Source: Paenibacillus sp. G2S3 (GTDB taxonomy: Bacteria; Bacillota; Bacilli; Paenibacillales; Paenibacillaceae). From it: a stretch of DNA of 64,000 nt. Position 1 is the stretch's first letter, and each line of letters begins with the position of its first letter. Below are positions 56,827 to 64,000 of this stretch, piece by piece. Location: positions 5,394,001 to 5,458,000 of the forward strand of contig NZ_CP126095.1 in NCBI RefSeq assembly GCF_030123105.1. Direction: 5' to 3'. The translations under genes and the position numbers were made by a program. The notes under the pieces are model-generated. The model saw only the letters and a program-made list of their open reading frames with translations. It made no database searches and was not told the origin of the DNA.

Positions 56827-57711
56827 ATGCACAGAGTGTTAAGCGACAAAAAAGCGATATTTCTACTCATCGCACCCGGGCTATTCCTGTTTGCTTTTAT
56901 GATTTGCATCCCTATCTTCATGAGCGCTTATTATGGCTCTACAGACTGGGGCGGAATCGGCAAGTACAATTTTATCGGCTTGGATAACTATCGCGAAATT
57001 CTATTTCATGACAAAGTATTCTGGACCTCGCTGGGCAATGCCCTGTTACTAACCGCTGCCACTGTATTCTTACAGCATCCCTTTGCTATTCTCATAGGGA
57101 TATTCCTGACCAATTCCGGTAAATACGAAAAAATATTCCGGACGATCTTTTTTATCCCCGCGGTAATTTCTGTTGTGGTTACAGCCAAGCTGTGGAGCGG
57201 GATTTTTCATCCCAATTACGGATTGCTCAACAAGTTGCTAAGTGGCGTTGGGCTGGATTCACTCACACATGATTGGCTTGGAGATCCGAAGACAGCGATC
57301 TGGTGCATCATCATTGTTGTAATGTGGCAAGGTTTTGGATACGCACTGCTGCTATATTATTCAGGTCTGCAAGGCATTCCAAGTGATTTAAGCGAAGCCG
57401 CAAAGATCGATGGCGCGAACAACTATACCCTCTACACGCGCATCATCATACCGCTTCTTTCGCCTATGATGCGAGTTGCCATTATCATCGCGGTTACAAC
57501 CTGTCTTAAGCAAATGGAAACCGTGTTCTTAATGACCAACGGTGGCCCGGCTAATAGCACGCAATTCTTAGGAAACTACCTTTACAAAACCGCCTTCTCA
57601 TCGTCGCTATACGGCTACGGTAATGCCATATCCATCCTATTCATTGTGTTCTGCCTTGTACTGACCGTAATACTCAACAAGGTTCTGAAGAAAGATATCG
57701 GAGAGTTTTAG
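56827..57711 (+). CDS. Sugar ABC transporter permease (MalF/UgpA-like)
   Basis: A 294-residue permease with six hydrophobic segments. The ABC-binding EAA loop is at SEAAKIDGANNYTLYTRIIIP (about 195). The ATG at 56827 is chosen because GGAG lies about six bases before it and the first transmembrane helix then starts near residue 14. It is 25 bp from the second permease gene. No ATPase gene is present in the operon, so a shared MsmX-like ATPase encoded elsewhere is expected. Confidence 0.9.
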   Translation: MHRVLSDKKAIFLLIAPGLFLFAFMICIPIFMSAYYGSTDWGGIGKYNFIGLDNYREILFHDKVFWTSLGNALLLTAATVFLQHPFAILIGIFLTNSGKYEKIFRTIFFIPAVISVVVTAKLWSGIFHPNYGLLNKLLSGVGLDSLTHDWLGDPKTAIWCIIIVVMWQGFGYALLLYYSGLQGIPSDLSEAAKIDGANNYTLYTRIIIPLLSPMMRVAIIIAVTTCLKQMETVFLMTNGGPANSTQFLGNYLYKTAFSSSLYGYGNAISILFIVFCLVLTVILNKVLKKDIGEF

Positions 57712-57736
57712 AATCCCTGTAACCGGAGGAAATCAT

Positions 57737-58627
57737 ATGAATAATTCATTAGCACCTGCCACTTCGCCCCCCAATCTGAAGCTTCACAAACAGAAGCGCA
57801 GTAAACCTACAACTGGCAAAATCCTAATGATGGTTTTTCTTTGTCTCATCGCTTTAATACAGTTATTTCCGCTCATCTGGCTGATCGATTACTCCCTGCT
57901 AAAGAGTGGTGATTTCTTCGGAAGCTCTTTTCTGAAATGGCCATCCCCCCCGCAATGGGAGAATTATAGAAACGCTTTTACCTATGGGCGTGTACCACGC
58001 TATTTTGCCAACAGTCTTATCATTACTGTAATTACCGTTGCGCTGTCCGCACTAGTGTCACTGATGATGGGGTATGCGTTCACCCGTATGAAATGGAAGC
58101 TAAGTGGTATTGTGTTGTCACTTATCATGATGGGCATGATCATTCCCATTCACGCGACACTGCTGCCGAACTTTATCTTGTTTAACAAGCTCGGAATGCT
58201 GAACAATATGTACACACTGATTCTGCCTTATTCGGCTATTGTCATCCCAATGAGTGTGCTCATCATGACTGGATTTCTAGAGACCATCCCTCGTGCGATT
58301 GAAGAGTCGGCGGTTATCGATGGCTGCGGCATTTACGGTGTGATCTTCCGCATCATCTTCCCTATTACGAAACCCGCACTAGCTACCATCTGTGTACTCA
58401 ATTTCATCAGCACCTGGAATGAATTTATTATGGCGAACACCTTCCTCACCTCGGAGGATCTCAAAACCATTCCGTTCTCCATTATGAAATTCGCCGGAGA
58501 ATATTCGTCCAACTACGGCGCTCAGTTCGCTGTTATGACGATCATTGCCATCCCAACCATCCTAATCTATCTGCTCTTCACAGAACAGATGACTAAGGGA
58601 ATTACCGCTGGGGCGGTAAAGGGCTAA
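57737..58627 (+). CDS. Sugar ABC transporter permease (MalG/UgpE-like)
   Basis: A 296-residue permease with six hydrophobic segments and the EAA loop at EESAVIDGCGIYGVIFRIIFP (about 195). A basic N-terminal stretch (KLHKQKRSKPT) precedes helix one. GGAGGAAATC precedes the ATG. It forms the heterodimeric channel with the upstream permease. Its final residues (TKGITAGAVKG) are typical of this family. Confidence 0.92.
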   Translation: MNNSLAPATSPPNLKLHKQKRSKPTTGKILMMVFLCLIALIQLFPLIWLIDYSLLKSGDFFGSSFLKWPSPPQWENYRNAFTYGRVPRYFANSLIITVITVALSALVSLMMGYAFTRMKWKLSGIVLSLIMMGMIIPIHATLLPNFILFNKLGMLNNMYTLILPYSAIVIPMSVLIMTGFLETIPRAIEESAVIDGCGIYGVIFRIIFPITKPALATICVLNFISTWNEFIMANTFLTSEDLKTIPFSIMKFAGEYSSNYGAQFAVMTIIAIPTILIYLLFTEQMTKGITAGAVKG

Positions 58628-58749
58628 CACAAAATGGAATGGAGAACTCTAGCTTTATCCCTCCAACATTTTATTGACATTAACTTTCAACTCGTATATG
58701 ATCTCCTTAGGCAAAATCACAACGAATTAAATCAAAAATTTAATATATC

Positions 58750-58850
58750 CCGTAAAGGGGAGTAGCTGTTAAATAAAGTCGTCAATACGAGAATATGAGG
58801 ATATTCTCCGGCTTTATTGGCAATTCAACATTGTTAGCGAGACCTTTACC
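58750..58850 (+). promoter_or_regulatory. yybP-ykoY manganese riboswitch
   Basis: Characteristic blocks are GGGGAGTAGCTG (58757-58768), GTCGTCAATACG (58779-58790) and TTGTTAGCGAGACCTTTACC (58831-58850). These follow the family consensus, and the gene downstream encodes a TerC-family protein, as in many yybP-ykoY switches. Binding of manganese should disrupt the terminator that follows and allow expression of the exporter-like protein. Confidence 0.92.
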
Positions 58851-58903
58851 AATCAGGTTAGACCTTTATTCCAAAGGCTAATCTGTTTGGTAAAGGTCTT
58901 TTT
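58840..58903 (+). terminator. Riboswitch expression-platform terminator
   Basis: AGACCTTTACCAA and TTGGTAAAGGTCT form a 13-bp stem, followed by TTTTTT. The left arm overlaps the end of the aptamer (GCGAGACCTTTACC), which makes folding of aptamer and terminator exclusive. Confidence 0.88.
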
Positions 58904-58979
58904 TATATAAAAATGGTTAAAATGGTATAGTAAGTATCTTTTAGTAGATATTTGCATTAGAAAAGGGAGGACAACAGTA

Positions 58980-59801
58980 ATGGATTGGGGATTAGTATTA
59001 GAATATGGCTGGGTATTACTCGTTCTTGTAGCACTTGAAGGACTACTAGCCGCAGATAACGCACTGGTATTGGCAATTATGGTTAAGCACCTTCCTGATG
59101 AGGAAAGAAAAAAAGCACTATTTTACGGATTAGCCGGAGCCTTCGTGTTCCGTTTCGGTTCACTATTTGTCATCTCTTACCTGGTTGATATCTGGCAAGT
59201 ACAAGCCATCGGCGCGATTTATTTATTGTTTATCGCAGGGAACCATATCTTCCGAAAGCTATTGTTCAAGAAGCCAGTTACGGATGAAGCAGCTGAAAGC
59301 GGTACTGGAGCTGCAGTCACCAAAAAGAAATCCAGCTTTTGGTTTACTGTCTTTAAAGTAGAAGTTGCTGACATCGCCTTCGCGGTCGATTCCATTCTTG
59401 CAGCAGTTGCCCTCGCGGTTGCTCTTCCTGCAAGTGGACTTCCGAAAATCGGTGGACTTGACGGCGGTCAATTCCTCGTCATCTTTGCCGGTGGATTTAT
59501 CGGACTGGTTATTATGCGTTTCGCAGCTACCTTCTTCGTTAAGCTGCTCCACACCCGTCCAGGTCTTGAAATTGCAGCCTTCTTCATCGTAGGTTGGGTC
59601 GGCGTTAAGCTAGCAGTTATTACCTTGGCACACCCTTCACTTGGTGTTCTTTCCGAAGATTTCGCACATAGCACTTGGTGGAAGCTCACCTTCTATGTTG
59701 TGCTCGTACTCATCGCTGCAATTGGTTGGTTTATGAGCAGCAAGGTTGAAGAGAACGCTGGAGAGAATCCAATTAAAGAAGTAGATAAACAACTTCATTA
59801 A
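58980..59801 (+). CDS. TerC-family membrane protein (manganese efflux type)
   Basis: A 273-residue protein with about seven hydrophobic segments. The family acidic residues are in LEGLLAADNALVLA (about 20-33) and in VADIAFAVDSILAAVALAVAL (about 122). Bacillus TerC proteins such as YceF/YkoY are manganese exporters or supply manganese to secreted enzymes. The riboswitch upstream agrees. GGGAGG precedes the ATG by about nine bases. It is monocistronic. Confidence 0.92.
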   Translation: MDWGLVLEYGWVLLVLVALEGLLAADNALVLAIMVKHLPDEERKKALFYGLAGAFVFRFGSLFVISYLVDIWQVQAIGAIYLLFIAGNHIFRKLLFKKPVTDEAAESGTGAAVTKKKSSFWFTVFKVEVADIAFAVDSILAAVALAVALPASGLPKIGGLDGGQFLVIFAGGFIGLVIMRFAATFFVKLLHTRPGLEIAAFFIVGWVGVKLAVITLAHPSLGVLSEDFAHSTWWKLTFYVVLVLIAAIGWFMSSKVEENAGENPIKEVDKQLH

Positions 59802-59818
59802 TCCTATTTGAATCACAA

Positions 59819-59873
59819 AACAAATAACCCGATAGATGCACCTTTAAGGTGTTCGTCTTTCGGGTTATTTCTT
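59819..59873. terminator. Terminator of the TerC gene
   Basis: AAATAACCCGA (59822-59832) and TCGGGTTATTT (59860-59870) form an 11-bp stem, with an inner CACC/GGTG pair. Confidence 0.85.
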
Positions 59874-59931
59874 TTATCCCCTATTCTGCTCCCGATATTC
59901 CTGTGGTGTGCAGCCGACGAAAGAGAAGTGT
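59874..59931 (-). pseudogene. Remnant of an AraC-type C-terminus
   Basis: The minus strand reads GCTPQEYREQNRG followed by a stop (TAA). GxTPxEYR is the typical end of AraC-family DNA-binding domains. The preceding bases give HFSFV directly before it, so the sequence between HFS and GCTP appears to be lost. Nothing upstream continues the helix-turn-helix. The remainder was probably lost by deletion. Confidence 0.4.
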
Positions 59932-60139
59932 AGAAGCGTTTAACTGCATTTTATACATCTATAATTCTTCAAATCCCTCCAGCAATGGATATAATTGTAT
60001 TTGGTACATCAAACTTTTAGTTGCAAAGAATGCAGTTATCTCACGAACTCCAGCAAGTTTCGGCGCTAAAGGAAAGGGGGTACCGGAAAGCTGCAAGTCT
60101 ATCTAGTAGCGATGTTCTCAGCCAGCCATTCGCAAACTA

Positions 60140-60200
60140 AAAACACCAGGCAGTAATCCTCCAATAACCGGAGAATTGCTGCCTGGTTGTCTTTTTAACC
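60140..60200 (-). terminator. Terminator of the SLH-domain gene
   Basis: CCAGGCAGCAATTCTCC and GGAGGATTACTGCCTGG form a long imperfect stem on the minus strand, followed by TGTTTTT. Confidence 0.8.
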
Positions 60201-60212
60201 CTTTAAATATTC

Positions 60213-62582
60213 TTATTGACCAATGATCTGATCGGTCTTTCCTTGCAGTTCCACTAGCTTCATAATCACCGTAGCCGCCAGTGCTTTCGTTACCGTCTGC
60301 TGCGGATTAAACTTGCCGTTGTCATCCTTTAGGATTCCCAATTTCACAACAAGAGCCACTGCACCCTTATTGTTTATAGATGCACTATCACTGAACTGAC
60401 TTACCGTTACATCTTTATCAAGATAGGCTGTGAGTTTGTTGTATTTCAAAAAATTAGCCAGCTGAACAGCAAGCTGTTCCCGGGTTAACTTACTATCAAT
60501 TTGCAGGCTTTGATCCTTGTTGATCCACTTACGATCTGCTGCATAAGAAACAGCATCATAATATGAATTCTCAGGCTTCACACCTGCCACAGTTTTCCGT
60601 TCATTATTATTATAATAATTGCTGAAATTCGGATTAGAAGCCTTGACAAGATAGGTTAACCAATCGCCAACCGTTATTTCTTGATCCGGGTTCACTTTAC
60701 CATCGGCATCCGGAGTAATCACATGGTATTTTACTAATTCTGATAAGGGTTGTTCCGCTGCATGGCCTTTGATATCCGTTGCGGATATTTGAGCGTCTTG
60801 CTGACCGAGGTAGTCATAGACCGCAACCCATTTACCAGTGGCTGCATCTAAAACCTGATATAATCCATTAGATTCATCAAAAGTTGTATCATATACCAGC
60901 TTCACCTTTGGCGTGGCATAGCTATTATAACTATAGTATCCACCAACCTGAGTGTATCTTAGCTTAGTCTGATATTTAGGTTTATAACTTTCGAGCGCTT
61001 CCTTCTTGGAAATTGTAGCCTCCGGCGATAGTGTAATTTCATCGATACCGTCTATCCGATTCCCCATGTAAGAAATCAGTCTGCCGTAAAGATCCAAGCT
61101 TACCGTAAGGTTACTGTCACTCACAGGAATCCCTTTATGATATCTAATAAACTGATATCTAAATCCTGATCCGTCTGAAGTCACGCTTGAGTTATCTCCA
61201 TATTCTAAAAGCTTTAGCTTCTGGCTCGCCTGAGGATACAGGCTATTAATTATACTAAGTACTTTAGTCTTAGCTTCAGCCTCACTAAGCTTCTTCCCTC
61301 CAGCAGGAGCCGGCTCTTCCTTCTTCTTATCCTGAGTAGCACCATAGGTTTGAATCTGGTACTGTAATATTTCACCGGTCTTTGCATCGATCTCAGCAGA
61401 GGATTGTTCTGGAAAGCCAGCACCAATGTAACGTTCATTTCCACTAGCACTACCCCAATATAACTGCCAGATCTTCCGATTCGTATCCTGATAGTCATTT
61501 CTTAAGCTTTGAGAGATCAATTTACGATCTGCTGGAATATACGCAACCTTCTTTACAAGCTGTTCCGCTTCTTTTGCAGTAAGCTCTGTAGCTGAAGTTC
61601 TTGCTTGAAAGACATCCTTACCCTTTGCTACATCTGAATACACGACTGGGGTAGATACGTATTCTTTTCCTTCATAATCTATTCTCTTGCCCGTCAATGC
61701 ATCGATAGGATATAGAGACTGATCCACTGGACGCCAGCCTAGAATCCAGTTGTTAGGTTTTCCGTTCTTATAAATAGGAGTGTAAAAAAGGCTTACATCA
61801 AACTGTTCCGCAAATTGCTTCTGTGCTTGCTCCAAGGTAATCTTGGGCTGTGCAGACGGATACTCAAGCCCTTGAGAAGACTTAGAGAATTGAATTACAT
61901 TGCCGTTGCCATCCACAGCTATGTTAATGTTATCCAATCCAGAAGGAAGACCATTCTTCATGACACTGAAGTAATAGCTGTATTGAACAGGACCGAATAA
62001 AGAGGTGGAAAAATAATTATAACCAGCATTCTCATTTAATTGCAGATCACTGCTTTTAACCGATGATGCAGCCTTAGCCACAAAAGCCTTGGCGATCTCC
62101 AGTGCCTGAGTCTGCGATACTTTCGGTGGATAATAGGATTCGTTATTCTCACGTGGGTATGAAATATACGTACTGATGATATCTCCATTAATCGCATCTA
62201 TCTCACTGCTAAAGCCATATCCCATATTCCCCTCTTGAATCTGCCACTGAATATTCCAGATCATTTGATTTGCTGGAGAGGGGTAGCTTTGGTTAGATCC
62301 CAGTTGAACATTGTTTACCGTTGCATCCTTTAGGGATGGGAATAGTTCTCTTAGCTTCGCAACCGCTTGCTCCTGTGTGAATTTCACTTTTGTAAGATCT
62401 GCCTCGGAGTTCGTTGTAGTCACCGGTGCTTGTGCGCTAACCTGTGTTACCGTAGTGTTGCTACTAACAGATGTAGTATCGGCTGCGGCCAAGCTTGGAG
62501 GTAACAATAATGCGATGGCGACAGAAGTAATCAATACCGTTTTAGCTGTCTGATGAACAAAGTGAGTGTTATTGCTTTTCAA
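60213..62582 (-). CDS. Secreted SLH-domain protein with YcdB/PepSY-like repeats
   Basis: A 789-residue exported protein. The signal peptide (about 1-33) contains TVLITSVAIALLLPPSLAAAD. Three PepSY-like/YcdB repeats follow (about 50-420), recognisable by recurring TQEQAVAKLREL, ISKKEALESYKP-like and W.LYW motifs. Three S-layer-homology segments are at the C-terminus (about 640-785, e.g. LTREQLAVQLANFL and VTKALAATVIMKL). The start is TTG at 62582; AGGAGG lies ten bases before it and no in-frame ATG is better. It should bind the cell wall through the SLH domains. PepSY proteins often inhibit or chaperone peptidases, but the function here is unknown. Confidence 0.85.
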   Translation of the reverse strand: MKSNNTHFVHQTAKTVLITSVAIALLLPPSLAAADTTSVSSNTTVTQVSAQAPVTTTNSEADLTKVKFTQEQAVAKLRELFPSLKDATVNNVQLGSNQSYPSPANQMIWNIQWQIQEGNMGYGFSSEIDAINGDIISTYISYPRENNESYYPPKVSQTQALEIAKAFVAKAASSVKSSDLQLNENAGYNYFSTSLFGPVQYSYYFSVMKNGLPSGLDNINIAVDGNGNVIQFSKSSQGLEYPSAQPKITLEQAQKQFAEQFDVSLFYTPIYKNGKPNNWILGWRPVDQSLYPIDALTGKRIDYEGKEYVSTPVVYSDVAKGKDVFQARTSATELTAKEAEQLVKKVAYIPADRKLISQSLRNDYQDTNRKIWQLYWGSASGNERYIGAGFPEQSSAEIDAKTGEILQYQIQTYGATQDKKKEEPAPAGGKKLSEAEAKTKVLSIINSLYPQASQKLKLLEYGDNSSVTSDGSGFRYQFIRYHKGIPVSDSNLTVSLDLYGRLISYMGNRIDGIDEITLSPEATISKKEALESYKPKYQTKLRYTQVGGYYSYNSYATPKVKLVYDTTFDESNGLYQVLDAATGKWVAVYDYLGQQDAQISATDIKGHAAEQPLSELVKYHVITPDADGKVNPDQEITVGDWLTYLVKASNPNFSNYYNNNERKTVAGVKPENSYYDAVSYAADRKWINKDQSLQIDSKLTREQLAVQLANFLKYNKLTAYLDKDVTVSQFSDSASINNKGAVALVVKLGILKDDNGKFNPQQTVTKALAATVIMKLVELQGKTDQIIGQ

Positions 62583-62753
62583 AAGAATTCATCCTCCTCT
62601 AACACGTGATTCATAACATTATACAGATAATTACTTATATTTTCCATATTTAATTAACGACAGGAAATTACAAGGTTTATGTAATGCACACTATATAAGC
62701 TATAATGGTAGGCAGCTACAGCTTCAACTCATCTATGAAAGGGGGCCATTCAC

Positions 62754-63701
62754 ATTACTGATTGGAACCTTCAGCCGCTTATAGACGGTATTACTGGCCT
62801 AGAAATTCGCAGTTGTCTAATCATTCAACATGGAAAACCTATACTGGAGCATTATCGCGAGCCAGAAATCGCTAAGGAGCTAGGTAAAATTAACTCATGC
62901 ACCAAAAGCGTGCTCGCCGCCTTAGTTAGCATAGCCATAGATAAACAAATGGTTCCACCACCTGATACACCCATTTCTCTATTTTTCCCTTCATTAAAAG
63001 AGGATCAAGATCCACGAAAAAGAGAGATCACTATCCGTCACTTATTAACGATGACCGCAGGCTTTAACTGGACGGAGTTTGGGGGGCAGAATTCCTTTCC
63101 GACCATGACCAGAACCGCAGACTGGATAAAGTTTGTGCTCGCCCAGCCGCTATCTCATACGCCAGGCACTGAGATGAACTATAACTCCGGTTGCTCTCAG
63201 CTATTATCCGCTATCCTACGTGAATGTTCTGGACAAGATGTTGCAGCATTTGCCGAAGATCAGCTATTTCAGCCGCTTGGCATCGAAAGCTACCGCTGGG
63301 ATAGTGATCCGCAAGGCATTCATACTGGTGGTTTTGGCCTTTACATGAAGCCAGAAGATATGCTGAAATTCGGTCTCCTTTATTTGCAAGAGGGGCGCTG
63401 GAAGGATCAGCAGCTTATCCTTTCAGATACAGTACAGAAGTCCACTCACCCTTATGTTGCAGCCACGCTACCACAGAAGGGCTTCTATGGCTGGCACTGG
63501 TGGGTATCCTCATTTAATACAGGTACAGAGCAGCAGCCGAATGAGATCCCTTATTATTTTGCGCTTGGCTTCATGGGCCAGCATATTATTGTGGTTCCAT
63601 CCTACGGGCTGGTAGTAGTCATCACTGCGGATAAATACAAAAAAGGCTCACCAGCTAATGTATTCGGTCGATTTATTGTGCCAGCGCTTCTAGGGCAGTA
63701 A
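62754..63701 (+). CDS. Class C beta-lactamase-like serine hydrolase with ATT start
   Basis: A 315-residue serine hydrolase if read from ATT at 62754. The SxxK motif is SCTK (48-51) and the second motif is YNS (in MNYNSGCSQLL). No ATG, GTG or TTG exists in frame between the stop at 62736-62738 and the SCTK serine, yet coding is clearly homologous there (LEIRSCLIIQHGKPILEHY). AAGGGGG (62739-62745) lies eight bases before the ATT. The paralogue at 30815 has the same distance from start to SxxK. Either an ATT start is used or the start codon has mutated; the body is otherwise intact. A start at the GTG in SVLAAL would delete the catalytic serine. Confidence 0.78.
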   Translation: MTDWNLQPLIDGITGLEIRSCLIIQHGKPILEHYREPEIAKELGKINSCTKSVLAALVSIAIDKQMVPPPDTPISLFFPSLKEDQDPRKREITIRHLLTMTAGFNWTEFGGQNSFPTMTRTADWIKFVLAQPLSHTPGTEMNYNSGCSQLLSAILRECSGQDVAAFAEDQLFQPLGIESYRWDSDPQGIHTGGFGLYMKPEDMLKFGLLYLQEGRWKDQQLILSDTVQKSTHPYVAATLPQKGFYGWHWWVSSFNTGTEQQPNEIPYYFALGFMGQHIIVVPSYGLVVVITADKYKKGSPANVFGRFIVPALLGQ

Positions 63702-63724
63702 GAAGAGGGAGGCTCAAGAGAGCT

Positions 63725-63904
63725 ATCGGACACAAGGGACTCTATTTCTACGATATGCCTTCATTTGAGGGGCTTGCGGACTCCATAGCCTTTATTCCCT
63801 TAAAAAAGGCCGGTTCCGAGCCAATTTATAAAGAATAACGCCTCTCGGGTCCGCAACCAACGCCAAAAGACAATATATTCGCAAATAGCGCCTTCTGAGT
63901 CCGG
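63725..63904. repeat. Dyad element, single copy downstream of the serine hydrolase
   Basis: Forward boxes begin at 63725 (degenerate, ATCGGACACAAGGGACTCTA) and 63775 (GCGGACTCCATAGCCTTTAT). Reverse boxes are at 63834-63854 (ending CGGGTCCGC) and 63883-63904 (ending TGAGTCCGG). The spacings are 50, 59 and 49 bp, as in the other copies. Confidence 0.7.
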
Positions 63905-63941
63905 AGCATTTCCCATTAGCTGTAGCTCTTCATGCAGAATT

Positions 63942-63984
63942 AAAAAACCAGCAAGTCTCCACCCGGGAGGCTTGCTGGTTTTTA
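63942..63984. terminator. Bidirectional terminator near the window end
   Basis: AAAAAACCAGCAAG and CTTGCTGGTTTTT form a long stem with inner CTCC/GGAG. It lies about 240 bp after the serine hydrolase gene and probably also serves a gene to the right of the window. Confidence 0.8.
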
Positions 63985-64000
63985 GTAAATAGAGTTACTC

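Larger units (their letters stand above)
59802..60212. other. Intergenic region between TerC and the SLH protein
   Basis: This 411-bp stretch contains the TerC terminator, a short AraC-like C-terminal remnant on the minus strand and the terminator of the SLH gene. No complete gene is visible. Confidence 0.7.

Overview
The window looks like chromosomal DNA of a spore-forming, low-to-mid GC Firmicute, most likely Paenibacillus. The sequence-level reasons are strong AGGAGG-type ribosome sites with frequent TTG and GTG starts, a T-box leader on argS, a yybP-ykoY riboswitch, gerM next to rph and rdgB as in Bacillus, collagen-like spore-surface proteins, S-layer-homology domains and YesM/YesN regulators. 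The species is inferred from content; no comparison was run. No phage, transposase gene, CRISPR array or rRNA was found.

Layout. 1-9434: a glucuronoxylan/hexuronate block with the start of mannonate dehydratase (uxuA, cut by the window edge), a GntR regulator, a zinc alcohol/polyol dehydrogenase, a large GH2 enzyme, a GH67 alpha-glucuronidase and an AraC regulator. Two identical palindromes exactly 80 bp apart control the uxuA/gntR pair. 9579-12228: an ABC exporter with its TetR regulator and a TetR-type operator. 12311-15655: a SWIM/SNF2 helicase. 15716-20457: three spore-surface-type genes sharing one N-terminal domain, two of them carrying collagen-like repeats with different C-terminal heads. 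20697-22860: Arg T-box (specifier CGC) and a second-type ArgRS.

22922-31723: a putative beta-1,2-glucan/sophorose locus (GH94, GH3, esterase, LacI) with paired LacI-type operators and a serine hydrolase. 31817-32812: a noncoding 342-bp tandem repeat. 32946-43271: tRNA-Arg, asnB, aldo/keto reductase, cupin, a stomatin/NfeD pair and two chitinases. 43391-49584: rdgB, rph, gerM, pgpA-like, a metallo-beta-lactamase-fold hydrolase and a methyltransferase. 49733-58627: a GH13 glucosidase, YesN/YesM two-component system and a divergent sugar ABC importer lacking its own ATPase. 58750-59801: manganese riboswitch and TerC. 60213-63701: an SLH-domain protein and a serine hydrolase whose only plausible start codon is ATT.

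How it works together. The window is mainly a plant- and fungal-polymer degradation landscape: xylan side chains, beta-glucans, chitin and alpha-glucosides, each with a dedicated regulator, mixed with sporulation and housekeeping genes.

The most unusual structure is noncoding. An approximately 180-bp dyad element is built from four 20-bp boxes in forward-forward-reverse-reverse order with 49-50 bp between like boxes. It occurs five times at three loci (three times inside the 342-bp tandem repeat, once at 47377-47555 and once at 63725-63904). The second notable item is the modular collagen-like cluster, whose two transcription units share a conserved upstream block of about 55 bp.
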